In this document: in pieces, positions 33,318 through 41,743 of the stretch
Numbering within the stretch: position 1 is the stretch's first letter
How the letters are laid out: each line of letters begins with the position of its first letter
NCBI RefSeq assembly: GCF_001021045.1
Contig: NZ_CP011545.1
Coordinates: 1,302,001 to 1,366,000, forward strand
Source: Corynebacterium testudinoris
Lineage (GTDB): Bacteria > Actinomycetota > Actinomycetes > Mycobacteriales > Mycobacteriaceae
Direction: 5' to 3'
Length of the DNA stretch: 64,000 nucleotides
Notes under the pieces: model-generated
What the model was told of the DNA's origin: nothing
The model's input: only the letters and a program-made list of their open reading frames with translations
Database searches by the model: none
Made by a program: the position numbers and the translations under genes

Positions 33318-34325
33318 CTACGCACTGTTCTCTAAGAGCTCCAACGCAACTGCTTCGATGTCGGTATCAGGCCAAGGAGTAACAATCGAGATAAGGACTC
33401 CTCGACGTCGATGAAGGTCAATGACGACGTGGGAAGCAAATCCCGACGCATAACCGTTGTGCCAGAAAATCTGCCTTCCATTGATGTCATCGAGCAACCA
33501 TCCTGCTGCTACTGATCCGCTGGCGTCGGTGTGCCGGACTCTGAATGCGTCTGCATAGGGTCCGTCAACGCTGAGCATTGTGGAAAGTAGCTTGGTGAAG
33601 TCCAGGGCACTCCCTCTGATTGATCCCGCTGGCGCGTATCCAACACCTGCCCAGGGATGCTGCGTATTCCCCAGCACTGTATATGCCTTGGGTTCATTCG
33701 CTTTCCTTTGCATTCCTGGTTGTTGGACTTTCAGATTTCTGCAACCAAGGGGAACTTCGAGACGATTGCGAACCAAGTTGGGATAGTCAACCCCGTCGGC
33801 AGCCGCAAGAGCATGTCCAAGCGCCGAGGCCGCAAGGTTTGAGTAGCTAAAACTCCCCGGATCTTGCACCGGCGAATTGCGAAGCTGCCTCATTAAAGCT
33901 CCAAAGCTCTCGGGCTGAGGATCGCCTCCTGTAAATACGGACAGCACAGCTCGAATAGATGTGGCAGGTCCACCACCAACTGCGGGCAGCCCGGAAGTGT
34001 GAGTCAAGCATGACTCCAATGTGACTTGACCTGCAGGTGTGCCTTCAAGAGGTAGATAGTCCTGGAGTCGATCATCGGGCGAGATTCTTCCCAACTGGGT
34101 CAACTCGGTGTAAATCAACCCGTTGAGTCCTTTCCCAACGGAACCGATGTGGAAATTTCCGTCAATGGGGCTGCCCAATGTGGTGAATCTGGATCCGCGC
34201 TCGTTGACTGAAACAACGCACGCCGAATAGAAAGGCCTGTTGAGTGGGAGCTCCTCCAGGAATTGAGAAGAAAGATCAATGTCACCTTCAGCCGCTGATG
34301 TGGCTGTAATGCGCCTTGGTCTCAT
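33318..34325 (-). CDS. Serine hydrolase of the beta-lactamase / penicillin-binding-protein-like family
   Basis: The 335-residue protein has the class C beta-lactamase-type catalytic motifs: SVGK (SxxK), YSN (YxN) and HNG (in place of KTG). No signal peptide is evident, so it is probably cytoplasmic and more likely an esterase or D-aminopeptidase-like enzyme than a lactamase. The start is uncertain: ATG 34325 or GTG 34370, the latter with a weak AGG upstream. The gene looks less GC-rich than neighbours, uses rarer codons, and lies next to dif, suggesting horizontal acquisition. Its 5' side carries a 17-bp inverted repeat. Confidence 0.8.
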   Translation of the reverse strand: MRPRRITATSAAEGDIDLSSQFLEELPLNRPFYSACVVSVNERGSRFTTLGSPIDGNFHIGSVGKGLNGLIYTELTQLGRISPDDRLQDYLPLEGTPAGQVTLESCLTHTSGLPAVGGGPATSIRAVLSVFTGGDPQPESFGALMRQLRNSPVQDPGSFSYSNLAASALGHALAAADGVDYPNLVRNRLEVPLGCRNLKVQQPGMQRKANEPKAYTVLGNTQHPWAGVGYAPAGSIRGSALDFTKLLSTMLSVDGPYADAFRVRHTDASGSVAAGWLLDDINGRQIFWHNGYASGFASHVVIDLHRRRGVLISIVTPWPDTDIEAVALELLENSA

Positions 34326-34457
34326 ATCGGGCCAGCCTAGTGGGCGGTGCAGCGATCCGCTAGCGAGCACATTCAGACCTGGACGCGAAAAATGCGAGTG
34401 CTATCCCTGAGGAATGGTCCAAAATGATCATGGCGATGTGAAGATGACGTTTTGAGT

Positions 34458-34505
34458 AGACGCGTTAATCGAGTGTCTCAGCGCACCTACTCGATTAACG
34501 CGTCT
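34458..34505. repeat. Perfect 17-bp inverted repeat
   Basis: AGACGCGTTAATCGAGT (34458-34474) and its exact complement (34489-34505) flank a 14-base loop. No T-run follows on either strand and the arms are not GC-rich, so it is not a typical terminator. It sits about 90-130 bp upstream of the serine hydrolase start and about 55 bp from a true terminator. It could be a paired operator, a structured leader, or a remnant of a small mobile element. Confidence 0.7.
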
Positions 34506-34560
34506 GATCGCATCGGCGATCTCGAATTGCCATCTCCTCGCCAAGCCTTGGAATCGCGAA

Positions 34561-34608
34561 AAGTGGCCCTGGAGCTCCTTCTCCCCCTATGCTCCGGGCC
34601 ACCTTTAT
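34561..34608. terminator. Strong hairpin terminator after the YceI operon
   Basis: GTGGCCC-t-GGAGC and GCTCC-GGGCCAC form a 12-bp stem with one bulge. The minus strand continues as TTTTCGCG right after the stem and the plus strand as TTTATTA. It lies 16 bases beyond the stop of the minus-strand small membrane protein gene, whose transcript it should end. Confidence 0.75.
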
Positions 34609-34623
34609 TACGTCACTGTGACG

Positions 34624-34806
34624 TTATTTAGCGTGATCTGAGCCTTTTTGACGGTACGCATAAATCAGTTGGGCAACAGTCAGGCCGGCTAGTCCGATCG
34701 AGATGACGACGAAGATGGTCTGCGACTGGACGGCCATGAAGATGCCGAAGGCGATGATGACAACGAGGCGGATCCACATGGCGGGGATCATGCGGGTGGC
34801 GATCAT
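34624..34806 (-). CDS. Small two-helix membrane protein
   Basis: This 60-residue protein is mostly hydrophobic, with two predicted transmembrane helices (about 9-26 and 30-49) and a charged C-terminus (YRQKGSDHAK). No family with known function is recognised. Its ATG overlaps the stop of the yceI-like gene by four bases, so it is translationally coupled, and a strong terminator follows. Confidence 0.75.
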   Translation of the reverse strand: MIATRMIPAMWIRLVVIIAFGIFMAVQSQTIFVVISIGLAGLTVAQLIYAYRQKGSDHAK

Positions 34807-35513
34807 GAAACCTTCTCCAGGGAGACGCGGATATTCAGTTCGCCTTCTTCGTCGATCTTGGCGGCCACGAACTCGGGAGACTCAACGCCGTAGTCGTGGC
34901 GGTTGATGCGCACGTCTCCGGCGACGATAATCCGGTCGCCATCGCGCAGCACGTCGAACTCGTGGATGAGCGGTCGGCTTTCGCCGCGCACCTCGAGGTC
35001 GCCGGTGAGTGTGATTGGCATGACGCTGCCGTCGTCAGGCACGGCGGAAAGGTCGGCCGGTTCGGTGATGGTGAAGACGGCGTTGGGGTATGTGTCAGTG
35101 TTGAGGATCTTGTTGCGGACGTTGATGTCACGGCGCTCGTTGTCTGAAGAGACCTTTGCCATGTCGACGGTGATGGATCCGGCGGTGAGGGTGCCGGCCT
35201 CGATCGTCGCAAAGCCTTCTACGGCGGAGGTGGAGCCGGAGGTATTCTTGCGCTCACCAGGCAGGATCTCGAAGAAGGTGTATCCGACGGAGGTGGCGTT
35301 GGCTCCCCCGCCGCGGGCCACGTCCCATTCACCATTAATGTCGGTGGAAGCGGGCTTGACGTTGTTTGTGTTCACGCCTTCGGTGCGGACACCGGGGCCC
35401 ATGAACGCGGAGTAGACCATGGGGACCACTGCGACGAGCGCCAGGATCACGATCAGGACGACGAAGAGTGAAATGATCAGTTTGCGGCCGGTGGGCGTTG
35501 ATCTATCGGACAT
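34803..35513 (-). CDS. YceI-family protein, membrane-anchored
   Basis: The 236-residue protein has an N-terminal transmembrane anchor (about 11-36) and an extracytoplasmic YceI domain (about 55-235), a lipocalin-like barrel that binds isoprenoid chains such as polyprenyl quinones. Typical strands include RDINVRNKIL, YPNAVFTI, LTGDLEVRGESRPL and VRINRHDYGV. It could carry menaquinone or a polyprenol in the cell envelope. It is co-transcribed with a small membrane protein. Confidence 0.88.
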   Translation of the reverse strand: MSDRSTPTGRKLIISLFVVLIVILALVAVVPMVYSAFMGPGVRTEGVNTNNVKPASTDINGEWDVARGGGANATSVGYTFFEILPGERKNTSGSTSAVEGFATIEAGTLTAGSITVDMAKVSSDNERRDINVRNKILNTDTYPNAVFTITEPADLSAVPDDGSVMPITLTGDLEVRGESRPLIHEFDVLRDGDRIIVAGDVRINRHDYGVESPEFVAAKIDEEGELNIRVSLEKVS

Positions 35514-35519
35514 AATCTA

Positions 35520-35867
35520 TTACCTCAACTTTTCGATGGCCCGAGCGAGCTGCACCAACTCTGCACACAGGTCCTTGATCTCTTCTGGTTCGGCGCCTTC
35601 TGCCGCAGCTGTGGCGACGTCTTCGGCCGCACATCGCAGCTCAAACAAAGAATCCCGCAGGTGGGTGACGCGGTCTGGATGAATAATAACCGCATCCTGC
35701 GGGATAGTGGTACCCGTGACGTTATGCCGTTGCTCGTAGGCACGCTGCTTGCAGGAAACAGTGCAATACTTGCGGGGTCTCCCCCGCCCTGACCTGCTTA
35801 TTTCTCGACCACACCAGGCACACGTGGGTGTCTGGTCTGGATGGGTTATCGTCACTCGATCAACCAT
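35520..35867 (-). CDS. Small zinc-finger protein of unknown function
   Basis: This 115-residue protein has an N-terminal zinc-binding motif (CAWCGREI...RKYCTVSCKQRAYE, about residues 16-44) similar to treble-clef fingers that end in a basic QRAY helix. A long, mostly alpha-helical acidic region follows. It probably binds nucleic acid or protein. ATG 35867 is taken as start. It is divergent from rbpA across a 127-bp promoter region and precedes the YceI gene by only six bases. Confidence 0.7.
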   Translation of the reverse strand: MVDRVTITHPDQTPTCAWCGREISRSGRGRPRKYCTVSCKQRAYEQRHNVTGTTIPQDAVIIHPDRVTHLRDSLFELRCAAEDVATAAAEGAEPEEIKDLCAELVQLARAIEKLR

Positions 35868-35915
35868 AGCCCATCGGCGACAGACGCTTGGGAACAAACG
35901 GCTGGTGTAGTCCGT

Positions 35916-35921
35916 TATACT
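35916..35921 (+). promoter_or_regulatory. Candidate -10 box for rbpA
   Basis: TATACT lies 74 bases before the rbpA ATG in the divergent region. No convincing -35 hexamer was found at normal spacing, so this is a tentative call. Confidence 0.35.
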
Positions 35922-35994
35922 GGTACGTCTATCAGTGTCGAGGACGGGCTTTTGGTCCTCACCCCGGGAATCCACAGTAAAGGATGATGCCGCA

Positions 35995-36372
35995 ATGGCA
36001 GATCGCGTACTCCGCGGCAGTCGAATGGGCGCAGTCAGCTACGAAACTGACCGCGACCACGACCTTGCCCCGCGCCAGATGGTCAAGTACCGCACCGAAA
36101 GCGGAGAGATTTTTGACGTCCCCTTTGCGGACGATGCGGAAATCCCCGAGGAGTGGATGTGCAAGAACGGCCAGCTGGGCACGCTCATTGAGGGCGAGGG
36201 AGTCGAGTCCAAGCCGACGAAGCCCCCGCGCACCCACTGGGATATGCTCCGTGAGCGCCGGACGATCGAGGAGCTTGATGTCTTGTTGGAGGAGCGCATT
36301 GAGCACTTGCGTAAGCGCCGCCGCTCGGCAGCTCGGCTGCTGAAGGAACAGCAGGCTCAGCAGGCAGAGTAG
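35995..36372 (+). CDS. rbpA: RNA polymerase-binding protein RbpA
   Basis: The 125-residue actinobacterial protein binds RNA polymerase and the principal sigma factor and stabilises the open complex. The N-terminal tail RGSRMGAVSYE, the RbpA core (YRTESGEIFDVPFADDAEIPEEW), the basic linker and the C-terminal sigma-interacting helix TIEELDVLLEERIEHLRKRR are complete. ATG 35995 has AAAGGA ten bases upstream. A 17-bp terminator follows the stop. Confidence 0.96.
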   Translation: MADRVLRGSRMGAVSYETDRDHDLAPRQMVKYRTESGEIFDVPFADDAEIPEEWMCKNGQLGTLIEGEGVESKPTKPPRTHWDMLRERRTIEELDVLLEERIEHLRKRRRSAARLLKEQQAQQAE

Positions 36373-36380
36373 TTATAAGA

Positions 36381-36419
36381 ACAAGGGCCGGTGAGGGAAT
36401 TCCCCTCACCGGCCCTTGT
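36381..36419. terminator. Bidirectional terminator between rbpA and ppm
   Basis: A perfect 17-bp stem, ACAAGGGCCGGTGAGGG paired with its complement at 36403-36419, with a 5-base loop lies between two convergent genes. Confidence 0.85.
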
Positions 36420-36431
36420 GATGTGTCGTGC

Positions 36432-37229
36432 CTAGCGGCGGCGACGAAGGCGATTGAACTCGTAGGATGCGAGCTTGCCAACTTCTTTCGAGATCTCCTT
36501 CACCTGAGAGGTGCGGTGCTTAATGCCCCACTTGGTCACCTCGAGCAGGGAGTCTTTGACAAAGCTGCCGTCCAACTTGGACTCACCGATCTCGCGCTCG
36601 GTGAACGTAATCGGAACCTCGCGGACATCGTAGCCATCGGTGACGGCTCGCCACGCGAGGTCGACCTGGAAGATGTAGCCAGCTGCGGAGAGGGCATCGA
36701 AATCGAGGGCTTCCAAGACCTCGCGGCGAATCGCGCGGTAGCCGGCGGTCATATCGCTGAGACCAGCACCGAGTGCCAGGGAGATGTAGAGGTTGCCGCC
36801 CTTGGACAGGATCCACCGCTGTCGGGGCCAGTTGATAACTTTGCCGCCGGGAACGTAGCGGGAACCGATAATGACGTCCGCTCCCCTATCCACCTCTTCC
36901 AGCAGTAGATGGAGCTGCTCGGGGGCGTGGGAGCCATCGGCATCCATTTCGCAGAGCACGGTGTATTCGCGCTCGAGGCCCCATTGGAACCCGGCGATGT
37001 AGGCGCCCAGGAGACCGCCCTTGCCCTCGCGGTGGAGAACGTGCACGTGGGTGTCGTCGGCAGCGAGGGCATCAGCCTTTTCGCCGGTGCCGTCGGGGCT
37101 GTTGTCATCGACGACGAGGATGTCCACGTCCGGGGTGGCTGCGCGGACCCGCCCGACGATGAGCGGAAGGTTCTCCAGCTCGTTGTAGGTGGGGATGATC
37201 ACCAGGGTCGCGTCACTGGGCTTTGTCAA
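36432..37229 (-). CDS. ppm: Polyprenol monophosphomannose synthase
   Basis: This 265-residue GT2 glycosyltransferase moves mannose from GDP-mannose to polyprenol phosphate, giving the donor for lipomannan, lipoarabinomannan and protein mannosylation. Motifs are [10 protein letters not shown] at the N-terminus, [20 protein letters not shown] (metal-binding DxD region) and [14 protein letters not shown]. In mycobacteria this domain is fused to Lnt as Ppm1. Here they are separate adjacent genes (33 bases apart), as usual in Corynebacterium. Confidence 0.95.
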   Translation of the reverse strand: MTKPSDATLVIIPTYNELENLPLIVGRVRAATPDVDILVVDDNSPDGTGEKADALAADDTHVHVLHREGKGGLLGAYIAGFQWGLEREYTVLCEMDADGSHAPEQLHLLLEEVDRGADVIIGSRYVPGGKVINWPRQRWILSKGGNLYISLALGAGLSDMTAGYRAIRREVLEALDFDALSAAGYIFQVDLAWRAVTDGYDVREVPITFTEREIGESKLDGSFVKDSLLEVTKWGIKHRTSQVKEISKEVGKLASYEFNRLRRRR

Positions 37230-37261
37230 AGAGATCTCCTTGGTTTTATCGGTGCTGGTGA

Positions 37262-38725
37262 TCAGCGTCGGGTGGTTACCAGAGCAGAAATCACGAGGAC
37301 ACCACCCATAATAATCAGCGCCAGTTGTACTGCGAAACCGTGGCGGACTGCGAAGGTAATGGAATCTCTCAGCGGGAGGGTTTCTACGAGGGCGGCGGGC
37401 TCGAAAATCCCGGTCTCTTGGGAGACAGAACCGTCGGGATGGACCATGGCTGAGACACCGGAGGTGGCCGCCACAACGAGCGCCCGGTCGGTTTCGATGG
37501 CCCGCAATCGGCTCATTGCCAGTTGCTGGTAAGTCATGTCGGTGAAACCGAAGGTGGCGTTGTTCGTGGGGGTGCTCAGCAGCTGCGCGCCGTCGAGGAC
37601 AGCCTGCCGGTACGCCGGGTCGAACGCCACTTCGTAGCAGGTGGCCACGCCGAGGACGATGTCACCGATGTCGACGGTGAAATCGCGTTCGCCGGGCTGG
37701 AAATTGCCCGCTTGGTCCACGTAGGGGGAGAACCGGCGGAAGAAATCTCGCATGGGCATGTACTCGCCGAAGGGCTGCAGAAAGTGCTTATGGTGGTAGT
37801 CTCCCGGGCCCGTCTCCGGATCGAAGACCATCATGGTGTTGCGCGGGCCGACCTCGTCCCGGGTGATGGTGCCCACGAGGATGGGGGCGTCGACGGAGGC
37901 GACGGCGGCGTCGATAAGCGAGCGGGCCTGAGGGTCCGCGAAGGGATTGACGTCAGAGGAGTTTTCGGGCCAGATGACGATGTCGGGAGAAGCATCCAGC
38001 GATTCAGTGACGCGGGCGTGATTGGCAAGGACGGCACGGCGCTGGGCATTGAAATCGAGGCCCATGCGCGGCACGTTGCCCTGAATGGCCGCGACCTCGA
38101 TCTCCCCCACCGTCGCGCTATCCCGGTTAACCACCGTCATCCCCGTGGCCAGACCAGCAGCCAGGGGCACGACGATCGCGAACACCGCCACCACGCGCGT
38201 TCGCCGATGAACCAGGCCGACGACGCCCACGCCGCACATCACGGCGGCAAAGCTAACCAAAGCGGGGCCACCCCAGACAGCAAGATTGGCCAAGGGGCCG
38301 TTGATTTGGCCCCAGGCCAGGCGCACCCAGGAAAACCCGCCAAAGGGGAATGAGCTGCGAGCCCACTCCACGAGGACGTAGAAGAAGGGGAAGGCGAGGA
38401 AGCCGAACCGCCAGCGGGCTATCGCCACGCCGCCGACGCCAAGGGCCAGGGCATAGAGCGCACAGAAGACTGCGAGGGCGATGTAAGGAAGCTTGCCGAC
38501 GAACTCGCCGATCCACGGCAGCATCAACAGGTACAACACGAGGGCATGGAGGAAACCAATGAGCGCGCCCGACCAGAACCCCGGGCGCGAGCGCCAGGGC
38601 ATAAGCGACACGTAGAGGAGCGCCATGCCCGCGATTCCGGCCCACCACCAGCCCGTGGGTTCATTAGAAAGATAGGCGAAAAGCCCCGAGGCTGCCGCGA
38701 TGAGCAGCCTGAGCAGTAGGCTCAC
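37262..38725 (-). CDS. lnt: Apolipoprotein N-acyltransferase
   Basis: The 487-residue membrane enzyme adds the third acyl chain to the N-terminal cysteine of lipoproteins. About six transmembrane helices (1-190) precede a carbon-nitrogen hydrolase domain whose catalytic Glu ([11 protein letters not shown] region), Lys and Cys ([10 protein letters not shown]) are present. A final helix ends the protein. The GTG start overlaps the fxsA stop (GTGA, 38722-38725). Operon with fxsA upstream and ppm downstream couples lipoprotein acylation with mannosylation. Confidence 0.93.
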   Translation of the reverse strand: MSLLLRLLIAAASGLFAYLSNEPTGWWWAGIAGMALLYVSLMPWRSRPGFWSGALIGFLHALVLYLLMLPWIGEFVGKLPYIALAVFCALYALALGVGGVAIARWRFGFLAFPFFYVLVEWARSSFPFGGFSWVRLAWGQINGPLANLAVWGGPALVSFAAVMCGVGVVGLVHRRTRVVAVFAIVVPLAAGLATGMTVVNRDSATVGEIEVAAIQGNVPRMGLDFNAQRRAVLANHARVTESLDASPDIVIWPENSSDVNPFADPQARSLIDAAVASVDAPILVGTITRDEVGPRNTMMVFDPETGPGDYHHKHFLQPFGEYMPMRDFFRRFSPYVDQAGNFQPGERDFTVDIGDIVLGVATCYEVAFDPAYRQAVLDGAQLLSTPTNNATFGFTDMTYQQLAMSRLRAIETDRALVVAATSGVSAMVHPDGSVSQETGIFEPAALVETLPLRDSITFAVRHGFAVQLALIIMGGVLVISALVTTRR

Positions 38726-39237
38726 TTATCGTCTTTCGGCTGGTGGTCGCCGCCGAAATCCTCCGGCTGGATGTTCTCGGTCCAGCCGCGGATCTCCTCT
38801 TCATCGATGACCGTACCGGCGCCGAAGGACCCATAATTGGTGTGAGCGCGACCGGCGTTCGTCGCCTCGAAGCTGCGCACGCCGAGGTCTTCAACCGTTT
38901 TGACCAGCTTGACGGCGAGGACCTGGCGGATGAGGCCGCGGGTCGGGGCGAAAATGAGCAGCAGGCCGAGGATCGAGGACACGATGCCGGGGATACCGCC
39001 GAGAATTGCCCCGGCGGTGAGCAGGCCGTAATCGCCGGCGAGGCGACCCGGGCCGATCTTTTGGGCGGCGGCCGCGCGGCTCACCCGCCGCATTTCCACG
39101 CCAGCCAAAATCAAGGAGATCGCCATGAGGGCGAAGACCGTGAGGATGGCCCAGCCGACGCCGATCCACGAGGCAACGGCCCAAAAGGCGAGGGCTTCGA
39201 TAACGAGATAAGGAATGACTGCGAGAAGGAATGGCAC
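38722..39237 (-). CDS. FxsA-family membrane protein
   Basis: This 171-residue protein matches FxsA, a cytoplasmic-membrane protein with four transmembrane segments (IPYLVIEALAFWAV, AILTVFALMAISLIL, GLLTAGAILGGIPGIVSSILGLLL). FxsA protects E. coli from exclusion of phage T7 by the F plasmid. The normal role is unknown. GTG 39237 (giving MPFLLAVIP) is chosen because TAGGGTGG stands six bases upstream and family members begin this way. A GTG at 39246 is possible. Confidence 0.85.
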   Translation of the reverse strand: MPFLLAVIPYLVIEALAFWAVASWIGVGWAILTVFALMAISLILAGVEMRRVSRAAAAQKIGPGRLAGDYGLLTAGAILGGIPGIVSSILGLLLIFAPTRGLIRQVLAVKLVKTVEDLGVRSFEATNAGRAHTNYGSFGAGTVIDEEEIRGWTENIQPEDFGGDHQPKDDK

Positions 39238-39247
39238 GTACGCCACC

Positions 39248-40546
39248 CTACCGTCGTAACTGATCAAGCAACCACCCGACGTCCTCGGCAATGTGGCGAT
39301 AATAGGGGCCGAAGTGGTTGAAGCCGGTGCGCCCCGGGAGACGCGGGGTGAGGTTTTCGCGCCAGGTGATGTCGCCACCGAGCCGCCGCCAGTCCCGATG
39401 CAGGGCGCGGACGATGTCAATGGGAATGACGTCATCATTTTTAGAGCCCCACAGCAACACCGGAGCGGTGGGTGCTGCGCGCCCCAGGCGTCGGGCGTCG
39501 AACTCCTGCGACACGGCCGGGAGGTCTTCTAATAGTGATCCCAACGTCGCCCCGGTGCGAGTCCACGTGGCCGAGGATTGCCACCCGGAGGCCAGCACCG
39601 ATCCGCCGGCGCACGTGGTGATGTAGTTCATGAGCTGGGTGATTCCCTCCGGGGTGAGCACGGAGAAGATCTCCTCGTGGATGTCCGGGGAGGTGACCAT
39701 GAGACCGGCGGTGGCGTAGGCCAGCACTCCGGTGACCAGGCTGCCGTCGACGTGGCGCAAGACGTCTTCCAAGCGGGCGGGCGGCGCACCCACCACGGCG
39801 GCCTTGACCTCCACGCCAGGCGCATACGATTTCTCCTCCAGGGCGCGGGCCACGGTGCCTCCACCTTGGGAGAACCCCCACATGCCCAAGGGGGCCTCCT
39901 GCGGGAGGCCGAGGACGTGGGAGGCTCGGACGGCGTCGATAAGCGAGTGAGCACCGGAGGTGTGATCGCAATAGAGCTGCAGCTGCAGGTCGGGATCGCG
40001 GGGATAATCGGTGATGACGACATGGCAGCCGGCGGCGAGCAACAAATTGATCACGGGCAGCTCGTAGGCGGCGATGACGTCGATCGGCTGCGCGCGGAAC
40101 ACACTCGCGCCCACGGTGCAGCTATAGGAAGGATCGCAATGCTTGGCCACGCCTTGTGTCGACGGCGCGAAGGCAATAACCGGCCGGGCCCCGCCGCGCC
40201 AGACGCTGTGCGAATGGAAGTACGCGCCCGTCGCAGTGATGGTGTGGCCGCGGGCATCGGTGGTGACGTATTCCATGCGCTGGGCGGTAGCGGGGTTGAG
40301 GGAACCAGCCGTTCCCAGCAGGCGCATCGGCGAAGACTTGAGCAGCGTGCCGGGTTGCTGGCCGATGACCCAGGTGGCGTCACCGAAGCCGGGCTCCGAT
40401 TCCCACCGCGGGTAATCCACGGCTCGAGTGGGGGGCATCTGCCGCCCCATGAGACGCCGCACACCTCCACGCATGACCGCGTGCCCCAGGGATAGCGCGG
40501 TGCGAGCAGCGGTTCGATTGACGCCGGTGCGGTGGATGCGGGACAT
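39248..40546 (-). CDS. Secretory-lipase-family (LIP) protein
   Basis: The 432-residue alpha/beta hydrolase shows the nucleophile elbow GFSQGGG (about residue 216-222), a downstream Asp and a His near GFNHFGP, matching the secretory lipase family of actinobacteria and fungi. No clear signal peptide is seen after ATG 40546. The first 35 residues are basic. It may act on cell-envelope lipids. It is divergent from a small CobG-like gene with only 29 bp between starts and probably heads the lipase-fxsA-lnt-ppm operon. Confidence 0.83.
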   Translation of the reverse strand: MSRIHRTGVNRTAARTALSLGHAVMRGGVRRLMGRQMPPTRAVDYPRWESEPGFGDATWVIGQQPGTLLKSSPMRLLGTAGSLNPATAQRMEYVTTDARGHTITATGAYFHSHSVWRGGARPVIAFAPSTQGVAKHCDPSYSCTVGASVFRAQPIDVIAAYELPVINLLLAAGCHVVITDYPRDPDLQLQLYCDHTSGAHSLIDAVRASHVLGLPQEAPLGMWGFSQGGGTVARALEEKSYAPGVEVKAAVVGAPPARLEDVLRHVDGSLVTGVLAYATAGLMVTSPDIHEEIFSVLTPEGITQLMNYITTCAGGSVLASGWQSSATWTRTGATLGSLLEDLPAVSQEFDARRLGRAAPTAPVLLWGSKNDDVIPIDIVRALHRDWRRLGGDITWRENLTPRLPGRTGFNHFGPYYRHIAEDVGWLLDQLRR

Positions 40547-40561
40547 GTCCACCACCCTAAC

Positions 40562-40576
40562 TAGAATGTGGCCCTG
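40562..40576 (+). promoter_or_regulatory. -10 box of leaderless CobG-like gene
   Basis: TAGAAT at 40562-40567 ends eight bases before GTG 40576, giving a leaderless transcript. The divergent lipase start lies only 16 bases away. Confidence 0.5.
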
Positions 40577-41022
40577 TGACCGACGTTGAACATTTCGAAA
40601 TCCTTGCCTTCCCCGGCGCCGTCGTGGCCCCGGGTGGCTGGGAGGCCCTCGCACACGTGGCTGACCACCACGCCGACGGACTCCTACACGTCCCGATGGA
40701 GGGCGGCGTAGTCCTGCACGCCTCCACGTCTGGCCCAATAGAGCCCCTCAGCTCCGCCCCCGGCACCGTCCCGACGGGTCAGATCGGCTGGATTGAGCAA
40801 AGCGACGGCTTGGTCACCCTCGGCGCCGCCGTGCCGCCGGGTGTGTTGACCTCGCACATGGCCCGGATGCTCGACGTTATTGATACTCCCATCGTGCTGT
40901 GCACCGACCGGGTCCTCCACATCACGGACTTGGACGAGCACATTGCGGAACAGGTAGTCCGGGTGCTGGCCCCGCTAGGGCTCGTCTTCGATGCCAACTC
41001 TCCCCTGCTCACCGAGTTTTAG
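40576..41022 (+). CDS. Truncated CobG/nitrite-sulfite reductase-like protein
   Basis: The 148-residue protein resembles one ferredoxin-like half domain of precorrin-3B synthase (CobG): GQIGWIEQSDGLVTLGAAVPPG and the VLCTDRVLHITDL segment match that fold. It ends (FDANSPLLTEF) just where the cysteines of the Fe-S/siroheme centre would follow, and those are absent. It therefore cannot be an active CobG. It may be a retained remnant or a protein with another role. The gene is leaderless and overlaps the convergent SDR gene by four bases. Confidence 0.6.
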   Translation: MTDVEHFEILAFPGAVVAPGGWEALAHVADHHADGLLHVPMEGGVVLHASTSGPIEPLSSAPGTVPTGQIGWIEQSDGLVTLGAAVPPGVLTSHMARMLDVIDTPIVLCTDRVLHITDLDEHIAEQVVRVLAPLGLVFDANSPLLTEF

Positions 41023-41741
41023 CGGGGCATCCGCCGCCAGATCGGTCGCGGGACCAGCCGCATGACATACGCCAGCAGCCTGAGACGCCTGGGAATCCAT
41101 AGCGTGCGGCTGCCCGTGCCGCGGGATAGTTCCTGTGCCACTGCCTCCGCCACATCTTCCGGAGTCACCGACATCGGGGCCGGGGTCATCCCCTCCGTCA
41201 TGGAGCCGATGACAAAGCCCGGCCGCGCGGTGATCAGCCGCAATGGGCTGCCGTGCAGGCGATCAGAAAGCCCCTGGCAGAAGGCGTCCAGACCTGCTTT
41301 GGTGGAGCCGTAGACGTAGTTGGCGCGCCGTGCCCGCCAGCCGGCGATGGAAGAAAAGGCAACGATCTCACCGCGCTCCATCGTGGAGGCCAACACGGTG
41401 AGCATGCTGATCTGGGCGGTGTAGTCGATGGTGGCTATCTCCACGGCGTGGGCTTCGTCCTGCTCGGCGCACTCCTGGTCGCCGAGGATGCCAAAGGCCA
41501 CAATTGCCGTGCTCACCTGCCCTGCGGCGTCGACGACGGCGCGGTGGGAGGCCAAGTCGGCGGCATCGAACTCCAGGGTCCGCACCTCGGTGGCGCCAGC
41601 CTCCAGGGCCCGACGCGAGATCTCCTCCAGGGCGAAGGGGCGGCGCGCGGTGAGCACGACCGGGCGCCCGGCGCACAGGCGGAGCAGGAGTTCACCGCCG
41701 ATGTCACTTGTACCGCCGAGGAGGAGGATGCCGTTGCTCAT
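41019..41741 (-). CDS. Short-chain dehydrogenase/reductase (DprE2-like)
   Basis: This 240-residue SDR has the cofactor motif LLGGTSDIGGELLLR, the catalytic Ser (FSSIAG) and the YxxxK motif (YVYGSTK). The overall sequence, including the C-terminal basic RRLRLLAYVMRLVP, is close to the arabinose-epimerase component DprE2, but DprE1 is not adjacent here. A related reductase of a sugar or lipid is possible. It lies two bases after the dioxygenase-like gene, in a pepQ-ygiD-SDR operon. Confidence 0.82.
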   Translation of the reverse strand: MSNGILLLGGTSDIGGELLLRLCAGRPVVLTARRPFALEEISRRALEAGATEVRTLEFDAADLASHRAVVDAAGQVSTAIVAFGILGDQECAEQDEAHAVEIATIDYTAQISMLTVLASTMERGEIVAFSSIAGWRARRANYVYGSTKAGLDAFCQGLSDRLHGSPLRLITARPGFVIGSMTEGMTPAPMSVTPEDVAEAVAQELSRGTGSRTLWIPRRLRLLAYVMRLVPRPIWRRMPR

Positions 41742-41743
41742 GT

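Noticed and set aside
34458-34505. Inverted repeat as an intrinsic terminator
   Set aside because: There is no T-run on either strand and a better terminator exists at 34561-34608.
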